From Frondihabitans sp. Leaf304 (GTDB taxonomy: Bacteria; Actinomycetota; Actinomycetes; Actinomycetales; Microbacteriaceae), in contig NZ_LMNV01000002.1 in the NCBI RefSeq assembly GCF_001423105.1, positions 2,152,286 to 2,216,285 on the forward strand: a DNA stretch of 64,000 bases, given 5' to 3'. Numbering within the stretch: the first letter of the stretch is position 1; every line of letters starts with the position of its first letter. The notes beneath the pieces were generated by a model. The model was not told the DNA's origin, ran no database searches, and saw nothing but the letters and a program-made list of their open reading frames with translations. The position numbers and the translations under genes are program-made. Shown one piece after another: positions 43,975-52,592 of the stretch.

Positions 43975-45738
43975 ATGACCACCGCGACCGCAGCGGCCTC
44001 CAAGCCCAGCGCACCGCCCATTTCGAAGACGGCGTGGCGATCCCTCGTCGTCCTCCTCATGGGCATGTTCATCGCCCTGCTCGACACGACCATCGTCAAC
44101 GTCGCGCTCCCCACCATCCGCACCTCGCTCGACGCCTCAGAGTCGACGATCTCGTGGATCATCTCGGGCTATGCGCTCGCGTTCGGTCTCGCGCTGATCC
44201 CGGCCGGCCGTATCGGCGATCGCATCGGCCACAAGTGGGTGTTCTTCACCGGCATCGCCCTGTTCACCGTCGCGTCGTTCGCGTGTGGAATTGCGCAGAC
44301 CGACGAGCAGCTCGTCGTCTTCCGCGTGATCCAGGGGCTCGCCGGCGGCATCTACGTTCCGGCCGTGACCGCGTTCATCCAGATCCTCTTTCCGCCGCAG
44401 TCCCGCGGTAAGGCCTTCGCGATCATGGGCAGCGTCATCGGCGTCTCGTCGGCGCTCGGCCCCATCGTCGGAGGTCTGCTGATCCAGGCGTTCGGCGACA
44501 CCGATGGCTGGCGGACCGTCTTCTACGTCAACTTGCCCATCGGCGCAGCGACCCTGATCTTCGCGGCGATCTGGCTGCCGAAGCGCGACAAGAGCGCCCC
44601 GCGCCCTCCGGCCGGCCTCGACTGGTTCGGCGTGATCCTCGTCTCGGCCGCCCTCGTCGCCCTCCTCGTGCCGCTCATCCAGGGCCAGGACGCCGGCTGG
44701 CCGCTCTGGACCTACCTCACCCTCGCCGGCGGCGTCGTACTCCTCGCCCTGTTCGGCCTCTGGGAGGTCCGGGTCGCCCGCCGCGACGGCTCGCCTCTCG
44801 TGCCGCCGTCGCTGTTCAAGCACCCCCAGTTCACCGGCGGGCTGATCCTCGCGCTGGTCTACTTCGCGGCCTTCACCAGCATCTTCTTCACGATCTCGCT
44901 GCTCTGGCAGACCGGCCTCCAGCACTCGGCGCTCGAGTCCGGCGCCGTCACGATCCCCTTCGCGGTCGGGTCGATTCTCGGATCCTCGCAGAGCAACCGT
45001 CTCTCGCAGCGCCTCGGTCGCACCGTCCTCATCGTAGGAACGGCCCTCGTCGCGATCGGCCTCATCTGGATCTGGCTTCTGCTGCTGAACGTCACCGGCA
45101 CCGACCTCTCGCACTGGATGCTCCTCGCGCCGCTCGCCATCGCCGGTATCGGCAACGGGCTCTTCATCGCGCCGAACGCCCAGTTCATCGTCGCGACGGT
45201 GGACCGCAAAGACGCAGGATCCGGCTCGGCCGTGATCGCAGCCATCCAACGCATCGGCTCCGCCGTCGGCATCGCCATCATCGGCTCGGTGCTGTTCGGT
45301 GGCATCGTCACCCCGAAGCCGGGCCCCAACGCCGGTGCCGAGTTCGCGGCCGGGTTCACCACCGCGTCGGCGCACGCGATGATGGTCAGCGCGATCTTCG
45401 CCGTGGCCGCCTTCGTGCTGGTGTTCGCGCTGCCGAAGCGCGTCGGGTTCGGCGGAGCGCCGGCCGGCGGGAAGCCCGGGGCCGGTCCTGGTGCAGGTGC
45501 AGGTGCCAGTGCCAGTGCCAGTGCCAGTGCAGGCGACAAGCCGGGTGCTGACGTGGCTGGCAACGCCGGCAGTGCTGACGCGCACGGCAGTGCTGGCGCG
45601 CACGGCGCCCACGCGGCCGATCCCGAGCACCCGGCCGAGCCCATCCACGCCGGGCACGGGGCCCACGCCGCGGCGCCCGCGACGACGCACGGCTCGCATG
45701 CGGCCGATGTCGAGCCCGACGCCGAGCCGAAGCCCTAA
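43975..45738 (+). CDS. DHA2-type MFS multidrug exporter with Ala/His-rich tail
   Basis: 587 residues. Fourteen helices: LLMGMFIALLDTTIVNVALPTI at helix 1 (motif D1 of DHA2 pumps), GRIGDRIGHKWVFFTG (motif A) and GSVIGVSSALGPIVGGLL (motif C). After about residue 505 a cytoplasmic tail of about 80 residues follows, built from Gly/Ala/Ser repeats and then His/Ala/Pro-rich sequence with about nine His. Proton-coupled drug efflux is expected. A strong terminator lies 20 bases past the stop. Confidence 0.92.
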   Translation: MTTATAAASKPSAPPISKTAWRSLVVLLMGMFIALLDTTIVNVALPTIRTSLDASESTISWIISGYALAFGLALIPAGRIGDRIGHKWVFFTGIALFTVASFACGIAQTDEQLVVFRVIQGLAGGIYVPAVTAFIQILFPPQSRGKAFAIMGSVIGVSSALGPIVGGLLIQAFGDTDGWRTVFYVNLPIGAATLIFAAIWLPKRDKSAPRPPAGLDWFGVILVSAALVALLVPLIQGQDAGWPLWTYLTLAGGVVLLALFGLWEVRVARRDGSPLVPPSLFKHPQFTGGLILALVYFAAFTSIFFTISLLWQTGLQHSALESGAVTIPFAVGSILGSSQSNRLSQRLGRTVLIVGTALVAIGLIWIWLLLLNVTGTDLSHWMLLAPLAIAGIGNGLFIAPNAQFIVATVDRKDAGSGSAVIAAIQRIGSAVGIAIIGSVLFGGIVTPKPGPNAGAEFAAGFTTASAHAMMVSAIFAVAAFVLVFALPKRVGFGGAPAGGKPGAGPGAGAGASASASASAGDKPGADVAGNAGSADAHGSAGAHGAHAADPEHPAEPIHAGHGAHAAAPATTHGSHAADVEPDAEPKP

Positions 45739-45758
45739 CCCGCCCGGCGAAAGTGCAC

Positions 45759-45793
45759 AAAACGGCCCCCGAGTCTTGCTCGGGGGCCGTTTT
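45759..45793 (+). terminator. intrinsic terminator of the DHA2 exporter
   Basis: A perfect 15-bp stem (AAAACGGCCCCCGAG / CTCGGGGGCCGTTTT) with a 5-base loop TCTTG and a T-tract at the 3' end. Textbook intrinsic terminator, also readable on the other strand. Confidence 0.95.
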
Positions 45794-45822
45794 CTGCACT
45801 CTCGTAGCGCTAGGCCGGACCG

Positions 45823-45887
45823 TCAGCCGACAAAACAGGTCAGACCACGCGCGAGACAGGCCAATAAAAGCCGAATTCGTCGGCTGA
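45823..45887. repeat. 65-bp quasi-palindrome between terminator and family A element
   Basis: TCAGCCGAC at the left pairs with GTCGGCTGA at the right; the right part contains GCCGAATTCGTCGGC. It stands directly before the family A copy at 45900. With the terminator this makes three inverted repeats in 241 bases between the exporter and the NlpC/P60 gene. Confidence 0.5.
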
Positions 45888-45899
45888 GGGCCCGAACGT

Positions 45900-45975
45900 G
45901 TTCAGAACGCTGGCAAAAGCGACGTTTCTACCCGCTCAGGCGCCAGAATCGGCCGATTTTGCCAGGGTTCTGAAC
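45900..45975. repeat. 76-bp quasi-palindromic intergenic element, family A copy 2
   Basis: Ends GTTCAGAACGCTGGCAAAA and TTTTGCCAGGGTTCTGAAC form inverted arms (18 of 19 pairs). The total length equals the copy at 12226-12301, and GTTCAGAAC, CTGGCAAAA and the closing GTTCTGAAC are shared; the middle differs. It abuts the NlpC/P60 stop codon. Confidence 0.75.
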
Positions 45976-45979
45976 GGAC

Positions 45980-47161
45980 CTAGCCGGCGATGCGCACGAA
46001 GTGGTGCGCTTGATCCCAGATGGGACGGACGGTCACGAAGCCGCCGGGCTTCGGCGCGTCGAGGATCATGCCGTTGCCCGCGTAGATGCCGTCGTGCTCT
46101 TCGTTGTCGAAGACGACCAGATCGCCGGGAACGGCCTCGCTCTGCGAGATCGTCGTGCCCATTGCGTCTTGCGTGGGCACGTAGTGCGGCAGATCGATGC
46201 CGAACTGCGCGTAGACGAACATGATGAGGCCGGAGCAGTCGAAGGCGGAGGGGTCGCCGCCGCCGTGCACGTAGGGGGTGCCGAGGTACTGCAGGGCGAC
46301 CTGGAAGACCTCGGCGCGATCGAGGTGATCGTAGAGCGGCTTGGCCAGGTAGTCGGCGGCGGAGGGCCCGGTGTAGTCGGTGACCCCCAGGGCTTCGCGG
46401 GCCGAGATCGCGGTCTTCTCGTAGTCGACGACCGAGGTGGCGCCGTAGCCGTCGCGGGCTCCGACTGTGGTGGTCACGCTGCTCGAGACCGCGTACTGCT
46501 GACTACCCGAGGCGACCGAAGCGGCGCCCGTACCCGTGCCTGCGGCGAATGCCTGGCTCTGCGTGGCGTCGAGCGCCGGGATGATGCTGGTCGCGACGAT
46601 GCCGCAGACGATCGTGAGCAGACCGACGCGTCGAGCGGTCGTGGCGACACTGCCGCGACGGGTGCGAGCGACTTCGGCCGGGCGCACCGCAGCGGTCTGC
46701 GGGGCGGTGCGGCGGCGGGGAGCGGCAGGAGCCGAGACGAACGTCTGCCGACGCCCGTGCACGTGCCCGGGGATGCTCGCCGCGAGCCCGCCGAACGAGC
46801 CGGTGGCCGACGAGGTCGGGGCAGAAAGCGCAGGATCCGACGCGGCCGGCGACTCGACGACGGGTGCCGCGGTCGCAACCCGGGTGGGCATGGGCGCAAC
46901 AACTGGCGAGGTGGGCACAGCCGCGGGGGCACCCGACGCGGCAGCACCGGATGAGAGCTCGGCGGCGGCAGCGGCCTCGCGAGCCGCTCGCGCGGCGCGG
47001 CGCGGGCTGATGACCGTGTCGAGCACCGGCCCGGAGGCGCCGACGACCTCGGACGCACCGGCAACTCGGGGAAGGTCGTTGCTCTGGGAGACGACAGGAG
47101 CCGCTCGACGACCGGAGCGGCGGGTTAGCGGCTCAACGGAGGCGAGGTCTGTCGTTGTCAT
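45980..47161 (-). CDS. NlpC/P60-family cell wall hydrolase with long disordered N-terminus
   Basis: 393 residues from ATG 47161 (AGGG 9 bases upstream). Residues 1-165 are Ala/Pro/Arg-rich and disordered. One hydrophobic helix (RRVGLLTIVCGIVATSIIPAL, about 175-195) acts as signal or anchor. The C-terminal NlpC/P60 domain has AEVFQVALQYLGTPYVHGGG, catalytic C309 in FDCSGLIMFVYAQ and H356 in HDGIYAGNGM. It cleaves peptidoglycan stem peptides outside the membrane. The long cytoplasmic head is unusual for the family. The stop lies within 5 bases of a family A element. Confidence 0.88.
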   Translation of the reverse strand: MTTTDLASVEPLTRRSGRRAAPVVSQSNDLPRVAGASEVVGASGPVLDTVISPRRAARAAREAAAAAELSSGAAASGAPAAVPTSPVVAPMPTRVATAAPVVESPAASDPALSAPTSSATGSFGGLAASIPGHVHGRRQTFVSAPAAPRRRTAPQTAAVRPAEVARTRRGSVATTARRVGLLTIVCGIVATSIIPALDATQSQAFAAGTGTGAASVASGSQQYAVSSSVTTTVGARDGYGATSVVDYEKTAISAREALGVTDYTGPSAADYLAKPLYDHLDRAEVFQVALQYLGTPYVHGGGDPSAFDCSGLIMFVYAQFGIDLPHYVPTQDAMGTTISQSEAVPGDLVVFDNEEHDGIYAGNGMILDAPKPGGFVTVRPIWDQAHHFVRIAG

Positions 47162-47243
47162 CGGCATCCACCCTAGGGGGGATTTTGGGGCCGGATCAAC
47201 CTCCATTCCTAGGGTCGCGGTCTTCTCGCGATATCCGGTTCAA

Positions 47244-48242
47244 CTAGGGGTTGAGGGTCGTGCTCAGAAACTTCACGGTCGCCTCGTAGGCTTCGCGGGC
47301 CTCGGGCAGGTGCGCGTGGAACTGGTACTCGTGCGGCAGACCGGGTCGGCGCCCGTCCTGCCAGAGGAGCCGAGCGACCGGCACTCCCAGCTCGGTGAGG
47401 CGATCGGCGAACGGGATCGACTGGATCCTGGTGAGGGGATCCGCGTCGCCGCCCGACACGAACGAGGGCGGAAAGGCGGAGGTGAGAGCGGGGAGCGTCG
47501 AGAGGCCCGCCGCCTTCGGCGAGCGTGTCCATCGTCGGGTGCCGGTGTAGGCCCACAGTGCCTTGTGGAACCCCCACGCCATGATGCCCCGCAGTTCGGC
47601 CACGGCCTCGAAGTCGTAGATGCCGCAGTGCAGGATCGTCGCTGCGAGCTGCTCGGGGCGGAGGCTCGGTTCGAAGCCGATCCGTGCGGCGTAGGCGGGG
47701 TTCGTCACGGCGGCGGCGAGCTGGCTGGCGAGCTGCGCACCGGCCGAGTCACCGGCGAGCACGATCCGGCCGGGATCGACGCCGAGTTCGGCGGCGTTCG
47801 AGAGCAGATGCCGGAGGGCGTCGTCGATCTGGCGGAGCGGCGTGGGGTAGCGAGCGTCGGGGCCGACCGTGTAGTCGACCGCCACCGTCGTGTAGCCCTC
47901 GAAGGCCAGGTCGCGCAAGTAGGGGCGAACGTCGGCCCGCGACCCCGAGACCCAGGCGCCGCCGTGGATCCACACGATGGTCGGGCGGGGGCGCACCTCG
48001 CCGAGAGGGCGGTAGAGGTCGTAGCGGAGGTCGTCCCGGATCCTGCCGTAGCGAATACCGGGGCGCCCCGCCACCGGGCCCGCGGTCGAGTACTGCTCCA
48101 TCTCGCGCACGCATGATCGGGTGCCGCGGTCGAACAGCCACCGGATCGCGGCCACCGCCGGGCGGGGCGTGATCAGCTCGCTCGTGACGACGGCGCTTGC
48201 GGTGAGGGCGGCCAGACCGAGGAGGGCGGTGGGGGTGCGCAT
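47244..48242 (-). CDS. alpha/beta hydrolase, carboxylesterase / HSL-like
   Basis: 332 residues from ATG 48242 (a GTG at 48266 directly after AGGGAGG is an alternative). A short N-terminal hydrophobic segment (about 7-25) may anchor it. TIVWIHGGAWVSGSRADVRPY is the HGGx oxyanion motif, RIVLAGDSAGAQLASQ holds the nucleophile Ser, and FVSGGDADPL and PHEYQFHAHLPEA carry the acid and His. An esterase of the BD-FAE/hormone-sensitive lipase group; substrate unknown. It is divergent from the MarR operon, 118 bases apart. Confidence 0.85.
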   Translation of the reverse strand: MRTPTALLGLAALTASAVVTSELITPRPAVAAIRWLFDRGTRSCVREMEQYSTAGPVAGRPGIRYGRIRDDLRYDLYRPLGEVRPRPTIVWIHGGAWVSGSRADVRPYLRDLAFEGYTTVAVDYTVGPDARYPTPLRQIDDALRHLLSNAAELGVDPGRIVLAGDSAGAQLASQLAAAVTNPAYAARIGFEPSLRPEQLAATILHCGIYDFEAVAELRGIMAWGFHKALWAYTGTRRWTRSPKAAGLSTLPALTSAFPPSFVSGGDADPLTRIQSIPFADRLTELGVPVARLLWQDGRRPGLPHEYQFHAHLPEAREAYEATVKFLSTTLNP

Positions 48243-48360
48243 CGTTCCAGTCTGACCCTTGTACACCCCTCCCTTGGGGGCTTGGCACGGACGGTGAGAA
48301 TTTTTACCCTTGGACTATCCGGCCTCTGAACTTCAGACCGGAGATCCACCGGGAGTAGAC

Positions 48361-48822
48361 GTGATCACCACCCAGAGCGCAGCCGAGGCTCCCGACGAGA
48401 CGAGCGTGCACCACCTGTTGGGCGCGTTTCAGCGGTTTCAGGGTCAGAACGAGCGGATGACCTCGCAGCTGATCGTCGAGCACGGCGTCGGCGCCGTCGA
48501 GCTTCGAGCCCTGCTGACTCTGCGCGTTCACGGCGAGATGACTCTGACCCGGCTCGGGCAGCTCCTCTGTCAGATCCCCAGCACGATCACGTTCCTCGCC
48601 GACCGCCTCGAGAAGGCCGGCTACCTCGCGCGACGACCGAACCCCACTGATCGGCGCAGCCTGCTCGTCTCGCTGACGTCGGACGGCGGAGAAGTCGTCG
48701 CCGACATCTGGAAGCGCTACCGCCTGCTGTTCAGCACCGTGGTCGATCGCGACGACGTCGGCCGGCTGACGCGGGTGTTCGACGACCTGAGCGCAGCCAT
48801 ACCGGTCGAGGCGACGCGATGA
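48361..48822 (+). CDS. MarR-family regulator leading a glycosyltransferase operon
   Basis: 153 residues from GTG 48361 with GGGAG 5 bases upstream; a TTG at 48310 would lengthen it. The winged helix contains LRALLTLRVHGEMTLTRLGQLLCQIPSTITFLADRLEKAGYLARRPNPTDRRSLLVSLT. Its stop overlaps the next start (ATGA), so it is translated with the membrane protein and GT2 gene downstream and probably autoregulates this operon. Confidence 0.88.
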   Translation: MITTQSAAEAPDETSVHHLLGAFQRFQGQNERMTSQLIVEHGVGAVELRALLTLRVHGEMTLTRLGQLLCQIPSTITFLADRLEKAGYLARRPNPTDRRSLLVSLTSDGGEVVADIWKRYRLLFSTVVDRDDVGRLTRVFDDLSAAIPVEATR

Positions 48823-50015
48823 CCGTCCTGCCGACCGGCGCGGCCCCCGCACACAGAGAGTCGACCGCCCTTCCGCGCGTCGCGCCCCGCCAGCCCCGCG
48901 TCCGCCTCGACGCCTTCCCCCGCAAAGCCTCGAACCGCTGGCTGCTGCGACTCGCGCTGGCCGCGCCCTTCGTCGTCATCGCGCTGATCGAGCATTTCTC
49001 CAGCGGACTCACGTCGGGCACGACCGTCAACCAGGATCTCCTGGCCCGGGTCGAGCAGATCGACTGGACCCGCGCCGATGTGTCGTGGGTCGGCAGCCTC
49101 TACCCGCCGATCGGCACGGTATTGGCCTCGCTCATCCCCGGCGGAACGCTCGGTCTCGGTATCGCCGGCGCCGTAGTGGCAGGGCCGTTCCTGCAGCAGA
49201 TGATCGAAGTCATGCACCAGCGCCGGTTCCCCCGGATCAAGGCGACCGCGTTCTTCATCGCCCTCGCGGTCAATCCCCTCTTCGCTTACACGGTCACCAC
49301 GAACTTCGAGGCTTTCCTCGGCATCGCGTTCTTTGGGGTGGGTGCGATCAACATGTTCCGCTTCATCGTGAACCGCAACACCCAGGCGGGCTTCCGGGCC
49401 GGGCTCCTCTTCATGGTGAGTGCCCTGAGCAGCACCAGCGGCCTCGTCTTCATCGCCGTCGCCGGTGTCACCGCGCCCCTGCTGACGCTCGCACGGAGAG
49501 GTCAGCGCGGAGCGCGCGCCTCGAACATCCTCGTGATCCTCTTCCCCACCCTGTCGACCTTCGTGACGGTGTTCTTCCTCCAGCTGGTGTTCCTCCACCG
49601 GCCCTTCGCCGTGCTGACGACCCAGTTCACCTACGACCCGACTCGCTGGGCGCTCTTCCCGCAACTCGTCACAACCCTGAACGGCTTTCTGATCCTCGCT
49701 CCGATGCTGTCCGGCTGGGCCCTGGCGCTGCTCGTCCGACGGCCCGGCGCGATCCTCATCTCGACGTTCCTCTTCGTCGCGCTGATCTTCGGCTACGTGT
49801 TCGACCTCATCCCGCTGAACGCGGCCGGCAACACGTTTCTAATCATGACCATGATGGGCATCGCAATCCTGCCCGCCGCCACCACGAGGCGGGCGACGAC
49901 CCTGATCACCATCGTCGCGGGGGCGCAGATCATCATCGCCTGGGCGGCCGCCTACAACCGTCCGGTCGTGCTCGACTGGATGGGCTCCCTCACGCACACG
50001 CTCGGATGGAACTGA
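48819..50015 (+). CDS. polytopic membrane protein of unknown function in glycosyltransferase operon
   Basis: 398 residues, about 10 hydrophobic helices, Arg-rich cytoplasmic N-terminus. An extracytoplasmic loop TRADVSWVGSLYPPIGTVLASLIPGG lies after helix 1. This layout (acidic/aromatic loop after helix 1, many helices) resembles GT-C glycosyltransferases or polysaccharide polymerase-like proteins, but no defining motif is visible. Between MarR (4-base overlap) and the GT2 gene (1-base gap), a role in making or exporting an extracellular glycan is the best inference. Confidence 0.7.
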   Translation: MTVLPTGAAPAHRESTALPRVAPRQPRVRLDAFPRKASNRWLLRLALAAPFVVIALIEHFSSGLTSGTTVNQDLLARVEQIDWTRADVSWVGSLYPPIGTVLASLIPGGTLGLGIAGAVVAGPFLQQMIEVMHQRRFPRIKATAFFIALAVNPLFAYTVTTNFEAFLGIAFFGVGAINMFRFIVNRNTQAGFRAGLLFMVSALSSTSGLVFIAVAGVTAPLLTLARRGQRGARASNILVILFPTLSTFVTVFFLQLVFLHRPFAVLTTQFTYDPTRWALFPQLVTTLNGFLILAPMLSGWALALLVRRPGAILISTFLFVALIFGYVFDLIPLNAAGNTFLIMTMMGIAILPAATTRRATTLITIVAGAQIIIAWAAAYNRPVVLDWMGSLTHTLGWN

Positions 50016-50016
50016 C

Positions 50017-51750
50017 ATGGACGCCACGACGACCTCGACCCCCCTGGTCTCTGAGCCGGGCGCCGGTCGGCACCGCGCCGGCCGCCCCCTGTCGCTCGAT
50101 CCGGCCTGGGCCCACTCGATCGACCTCGACCTGGTTCGACGAGGATCCGGGCAGCGCTACATCACCGAAGACTGGCTGCCCCTGCGCCGGCTTGCCGACG
50201 GCACCCTCCTGATCGCCTCCACCGAGCGGTTCAACGACGCCGCCCTCGCCGACGCCCTCAGCGAGGAGTTCGACGAGCCGGTCGTCTTCACGCGCGTGGG
50301 GCCGTGGGAGCTCAAGAGCATCGCCCTCAAGGTCTTCGGCGACAAGGTCGCCGATGACGCCGCGAACGCCCTGTTCCACCGCAACCCCGAGCTCTCGGGC
50401 CGGATCGTGTTCTCGAGAAGCCAGAAGATCTCGGGCCTCGTCTTCGGCATCGCGCTGGTCGTGCTGGCCCTGCTGTGGCCGCGCGAGACGGCGATCGGCG
50501 TGCTCGCGACGGTGAGCCTGGTGTTCCTCGCCGGCACCGCGTTCAAATTCTTCGTGTCTCTGCAGGGCGCGCGGTTCGACGTCGTGGAGCGCATCACCGA
50601 CACCGAGGTCGCCGAGCTCTCGGACGACGACCTGCCGGTCTACACGGTCTTGGTGCCCGTGTTCCACGAGGCGAACATCGTCGCGCAGCTGATCGACAAC
50701 CTCGGCGGACTCGACTATCCGGTGCACAGGCTCGAGGTACTCATCCTGATCGAGGAGGAAGACCTCGAAACGCGCCAGGCCATCGAGAAGGCCGAGCCGC
50801 CAGCGCACTTCCACATCGTCACCGTGCCGAAGGGGCACCCGCAGACGAAGCCCCGCGCCTGCAACGTGGGCCTCTTCCTCGCCTCGGGCAGCTACCTCGT
50901 GATCTACGACGCCGAAGACACCCCCGATCCCGATCAGCTCAAGAAGGCCCTGATCGCGTTCGACCGTGGCGGCGACGACACCGTGTGCGTGCAGGCGGCG
51001 CTCAACTACTTCAACGCCACCGAGAACGCCCTCACTCGCATGTTCACGCTCGAGTACTCGTACTGGTTCGACTACATGCTCGCGGGCCTCGACCGCTCGA
51101 ACCTCCCGATCCCCCTCGGCGGCACCTCGAACCACTTCCGCACCGAGGCGCTCATCGAGCTCGGCGGCTGGGATCCCTACAACGTGACCGAAGACGCCGA
51201 CCTCGGCATCCGTGCCTCCGCCATCGGCTACCGCGTCGGCGTGATCAACTCCACGACGATGGAGGAGGCGAACACCTCCATTCCGAACTTCATCCGCCAG
51301 CGATCGAGGTGGATCAAGGGCTACATGCAGACCACGCTCGTGCACGCGAGGCGACCCGTCGCTCTCATCCGCGAGGTCGGCATCGTCCGGTTCCTCGCCT
51401 TCGCCCTCCTGATCGGAGGAACCCCGGCGACCTTCCTCGGAGTGATCCCGTTCTATCTGCTGACCGCGGCCTCGCTGGCGATCCCGAGCACGGTCATCTC
51501 GTCGGTGTTCCCGGTCTGGGTGCTCTGGATCTGCCTGTTCAACTTCCTCATCGGCAACGGGATCATGGTGTACCTGTCGATGATGGGGCCCTTCAAACGC
51601 GGAACGTTCAACCTGATCCTGTGGTCACTTTTGAACCCGGTGTACTGGATCCTGCACTCGCTCGCCGCGTACAAGGGGCTCTGGCAGCTGCTGACCCGCC
51701 CGCACTACTGGGAGAAAACCGAGCACGGTCTGACGCAGCAGACGTCGTAG
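50017..51750 (+). CDS. membrane GT2 glycosyltransferase with N-terminal GspE/MshE-type domain
   Basis: 577 residues. Residues 25-120 (QRYITEDWLPLRRLADGTLLIAS, FDEPVVFTRVGPWELKSIALKVFG) look like the T2SSE_N/MshEN domain. Two helices follow (about 140-180), then a GT-A domain with VLVPVFHEANIVAQLIDNL, DAEDTPDPDQL (near 298), TEDADLG (near 393) and QRSRW (near 428), the QxxRW motif of processive synthases. Three to four C-terminal helices end it. It probably polymerises a surface polysaccharide; in other proteins MshEN domains bind c-di-GMP, so nucleotide control is possible but unproven here. Confidence 0.85.
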   Translation: MDATTTSTPLVSEPGAGRHRAGRPLSLDPAWAHSIDLDLVRRGSGQRYITEDWLPLRRLADGTLLIASTERFNDAALADALSEEFDEPVVFTRVGPWELKSIALKVFGDKVADDAANALFHRNPELSGRIVFSRSQKISGLVFGIALVVLALLWPRETAIGVLATVSLVFLAGTAFKFFVSLQGARFDVVERITDTEVAELSDDDLPVYTVLVPVFHEANIVAQLIDNLGGLDYPVHRLEVLILIEEEDLETRQAIEKAEPPAHFHIVTVPKGHPQTKPRACNVGLFLASGSYLVIYDAEDTPDPDQLKKALIAFDRGGDDTVCVQAALNYFNATENALTRMFTLEYSYWFDYMLAGLDRSNLPIPLGGTSNHFRTEALIELGGWDPYNVTEDADLGIRASAIGYRVGVINSTTMEEANTSIPNFIRQRSRWIKGYMQTTLVHARRPVALIREVGIVRFLAFALLIGGTPATFLGVIPFYLLTAASLAIPSTVISSVFPVWVLWICLFNFLIGNGIMVYLSMMGPFKRGTFNLILWSLLNPVYWILHSLAAYKGLWQLLTRPHYWEKTEHGLTQQTS

Positions 51751-51781
51751 CGTTCGTCTCGTCGAGAACTCAGGATCCGCG

Positions 51782-52135
51782 TCAGCGTCCTTGACGCTTC
51801 TTGAAGGGCTTGGGTTCGCCCTTGAGCACCTTGCCGCGTCCGACACCCTTCGAGGCCTTCGCTTTGCCGCCTGCCGGCTTCGGCTCGGGCGGAGGCGGGG
51901 TCGAGGGCTTGGCGAGCTCCGCGTAGGCGTCGGCGAGCGCCGCCTGACCGGCCCGCGTCAGTCGCGGTTCGGGGTCGGTGCGGTCGAAGAGCGTCTTGCC
52001 GTATTCGGCCTCGATGGCGGCGAGCGACGAGTTGAGTTTCTGGCGCGAGATGTCGAGCCGCTGAGCCGCTCGGGGAAAGTGCAGCTCCTCGGCCGCGACG
52101 ACGAAATGGCGCAGCTGGCTGATCTTCACCTGCAC
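51782..52135 (-). CDS. stand-alone LysR-type HTH with Lys/Pro-rich tail
   Basis: 117 residues, GTG start. Residues 1-75 are a complete LysR helix-turn-helix (ISQLRHFVVAAEELHFPRAAQRLDISRQKLNSSLAAIEAEYGKTLFDR). Where a LysR protein would continue with a 200-residue effector domain, this one has a short PSTPPPPEPKP linker and a Lys/Gly-rich basic tail ending FKKRQGR. The basic tail resembles nucleoid-associated proteins. Such HTH-only proteins occur in Microbacteriaceae; function unknown. Divergent from the MmcQ/YjbR gene by 30 bases. Confidence 0.75.
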   Translation of the reverse strand: MQVKISQLRHFVVAAEELHFPRAAQRLDISRQKLNSSLAAIEAEYGKTLFDRTDPEPRLTRAGQAALADAYAELAKPSTPPPPEPKPAGGKAKASKGVGRGKVLKGEPKPFKKRQGR

Positions 52136-52165
52136 AACTTACCGTCGGTGCGGCAGGATCGACGC

Positions 52166-52513
52166 ATGGACGACCAGGCGGCATACGACCTCTGCGCCAA
52201 TCTGCCGTCGGCGGAGCTGACGCACCCGTTCGGTTTCGAGACGGCGGTCTACAAGGTGCGCGGCAAGGTCTTCGCCCTCTCGCCGCTCGTGGGCGATCGC
52301 GGGTCGATCACGCTGAAGGTCGATCCGGAGGACGCCCTCGTGCTGGTGCGCGACCACGACGAGATCACGCCGGGCTACCACATGAACAAGCGGCACTGGA
52401 TCACGGTCGACCTCGACGGCGCCCTGCCCGACGACCTCGTGGCGGATCTGATCGCCGAGTCGTACCGGCTCGTGGTGCAGACGTTGCCCCGGGTGCGGCG
52501 GCCGGTGGCGTGA
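52166..52513 (+). CDS. MmcQ/YjbR-family DNA-binding-like protein
   Basis: 115 residues from ATG 52166. SAELTHPFGFETAVYKVRGKVFALS, LKVDPEDALVLVRDHDEITPGYHMNKRHWITVDLDG and LPDDLVADLIAESYRLVVQTLP are the conserved blocks of the MmcQ/YjbR (CyaY-like fold) family. The family is suspected to bind DNA and to modulate regulators, but the function is not established. It is divergent from a LysR-HTH protein. Confidence 0.9.
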   Translation: MDDQAAYDLCANLPSAELTHPFGFETAVYKVRGKVFALSPLVGDRGSITLKVDPEDALVLVRDHDEITPGYHMNKRHWITVDLDGALPDDLVADLIAESYRLVVQTLPRVRRPVA

Positions 52514-52592
52514 TGCGTCTGGGCCCGGTCGCACCCGCCGGATCCTGAGGAAGCGACGCAGGCCGCAGGCCCGGACTGCGCCCAGCCCAGAG

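Noticed and set aside
47162..47243. Possible cyclic-di-AMP (ydaO-type) riboswitch ahead of the NlpC/P60 gene
   Set aside because: Such leaders are known for actinobacterial cell wall hydrolases, but the gap here is far too short and lacks the conserved core.
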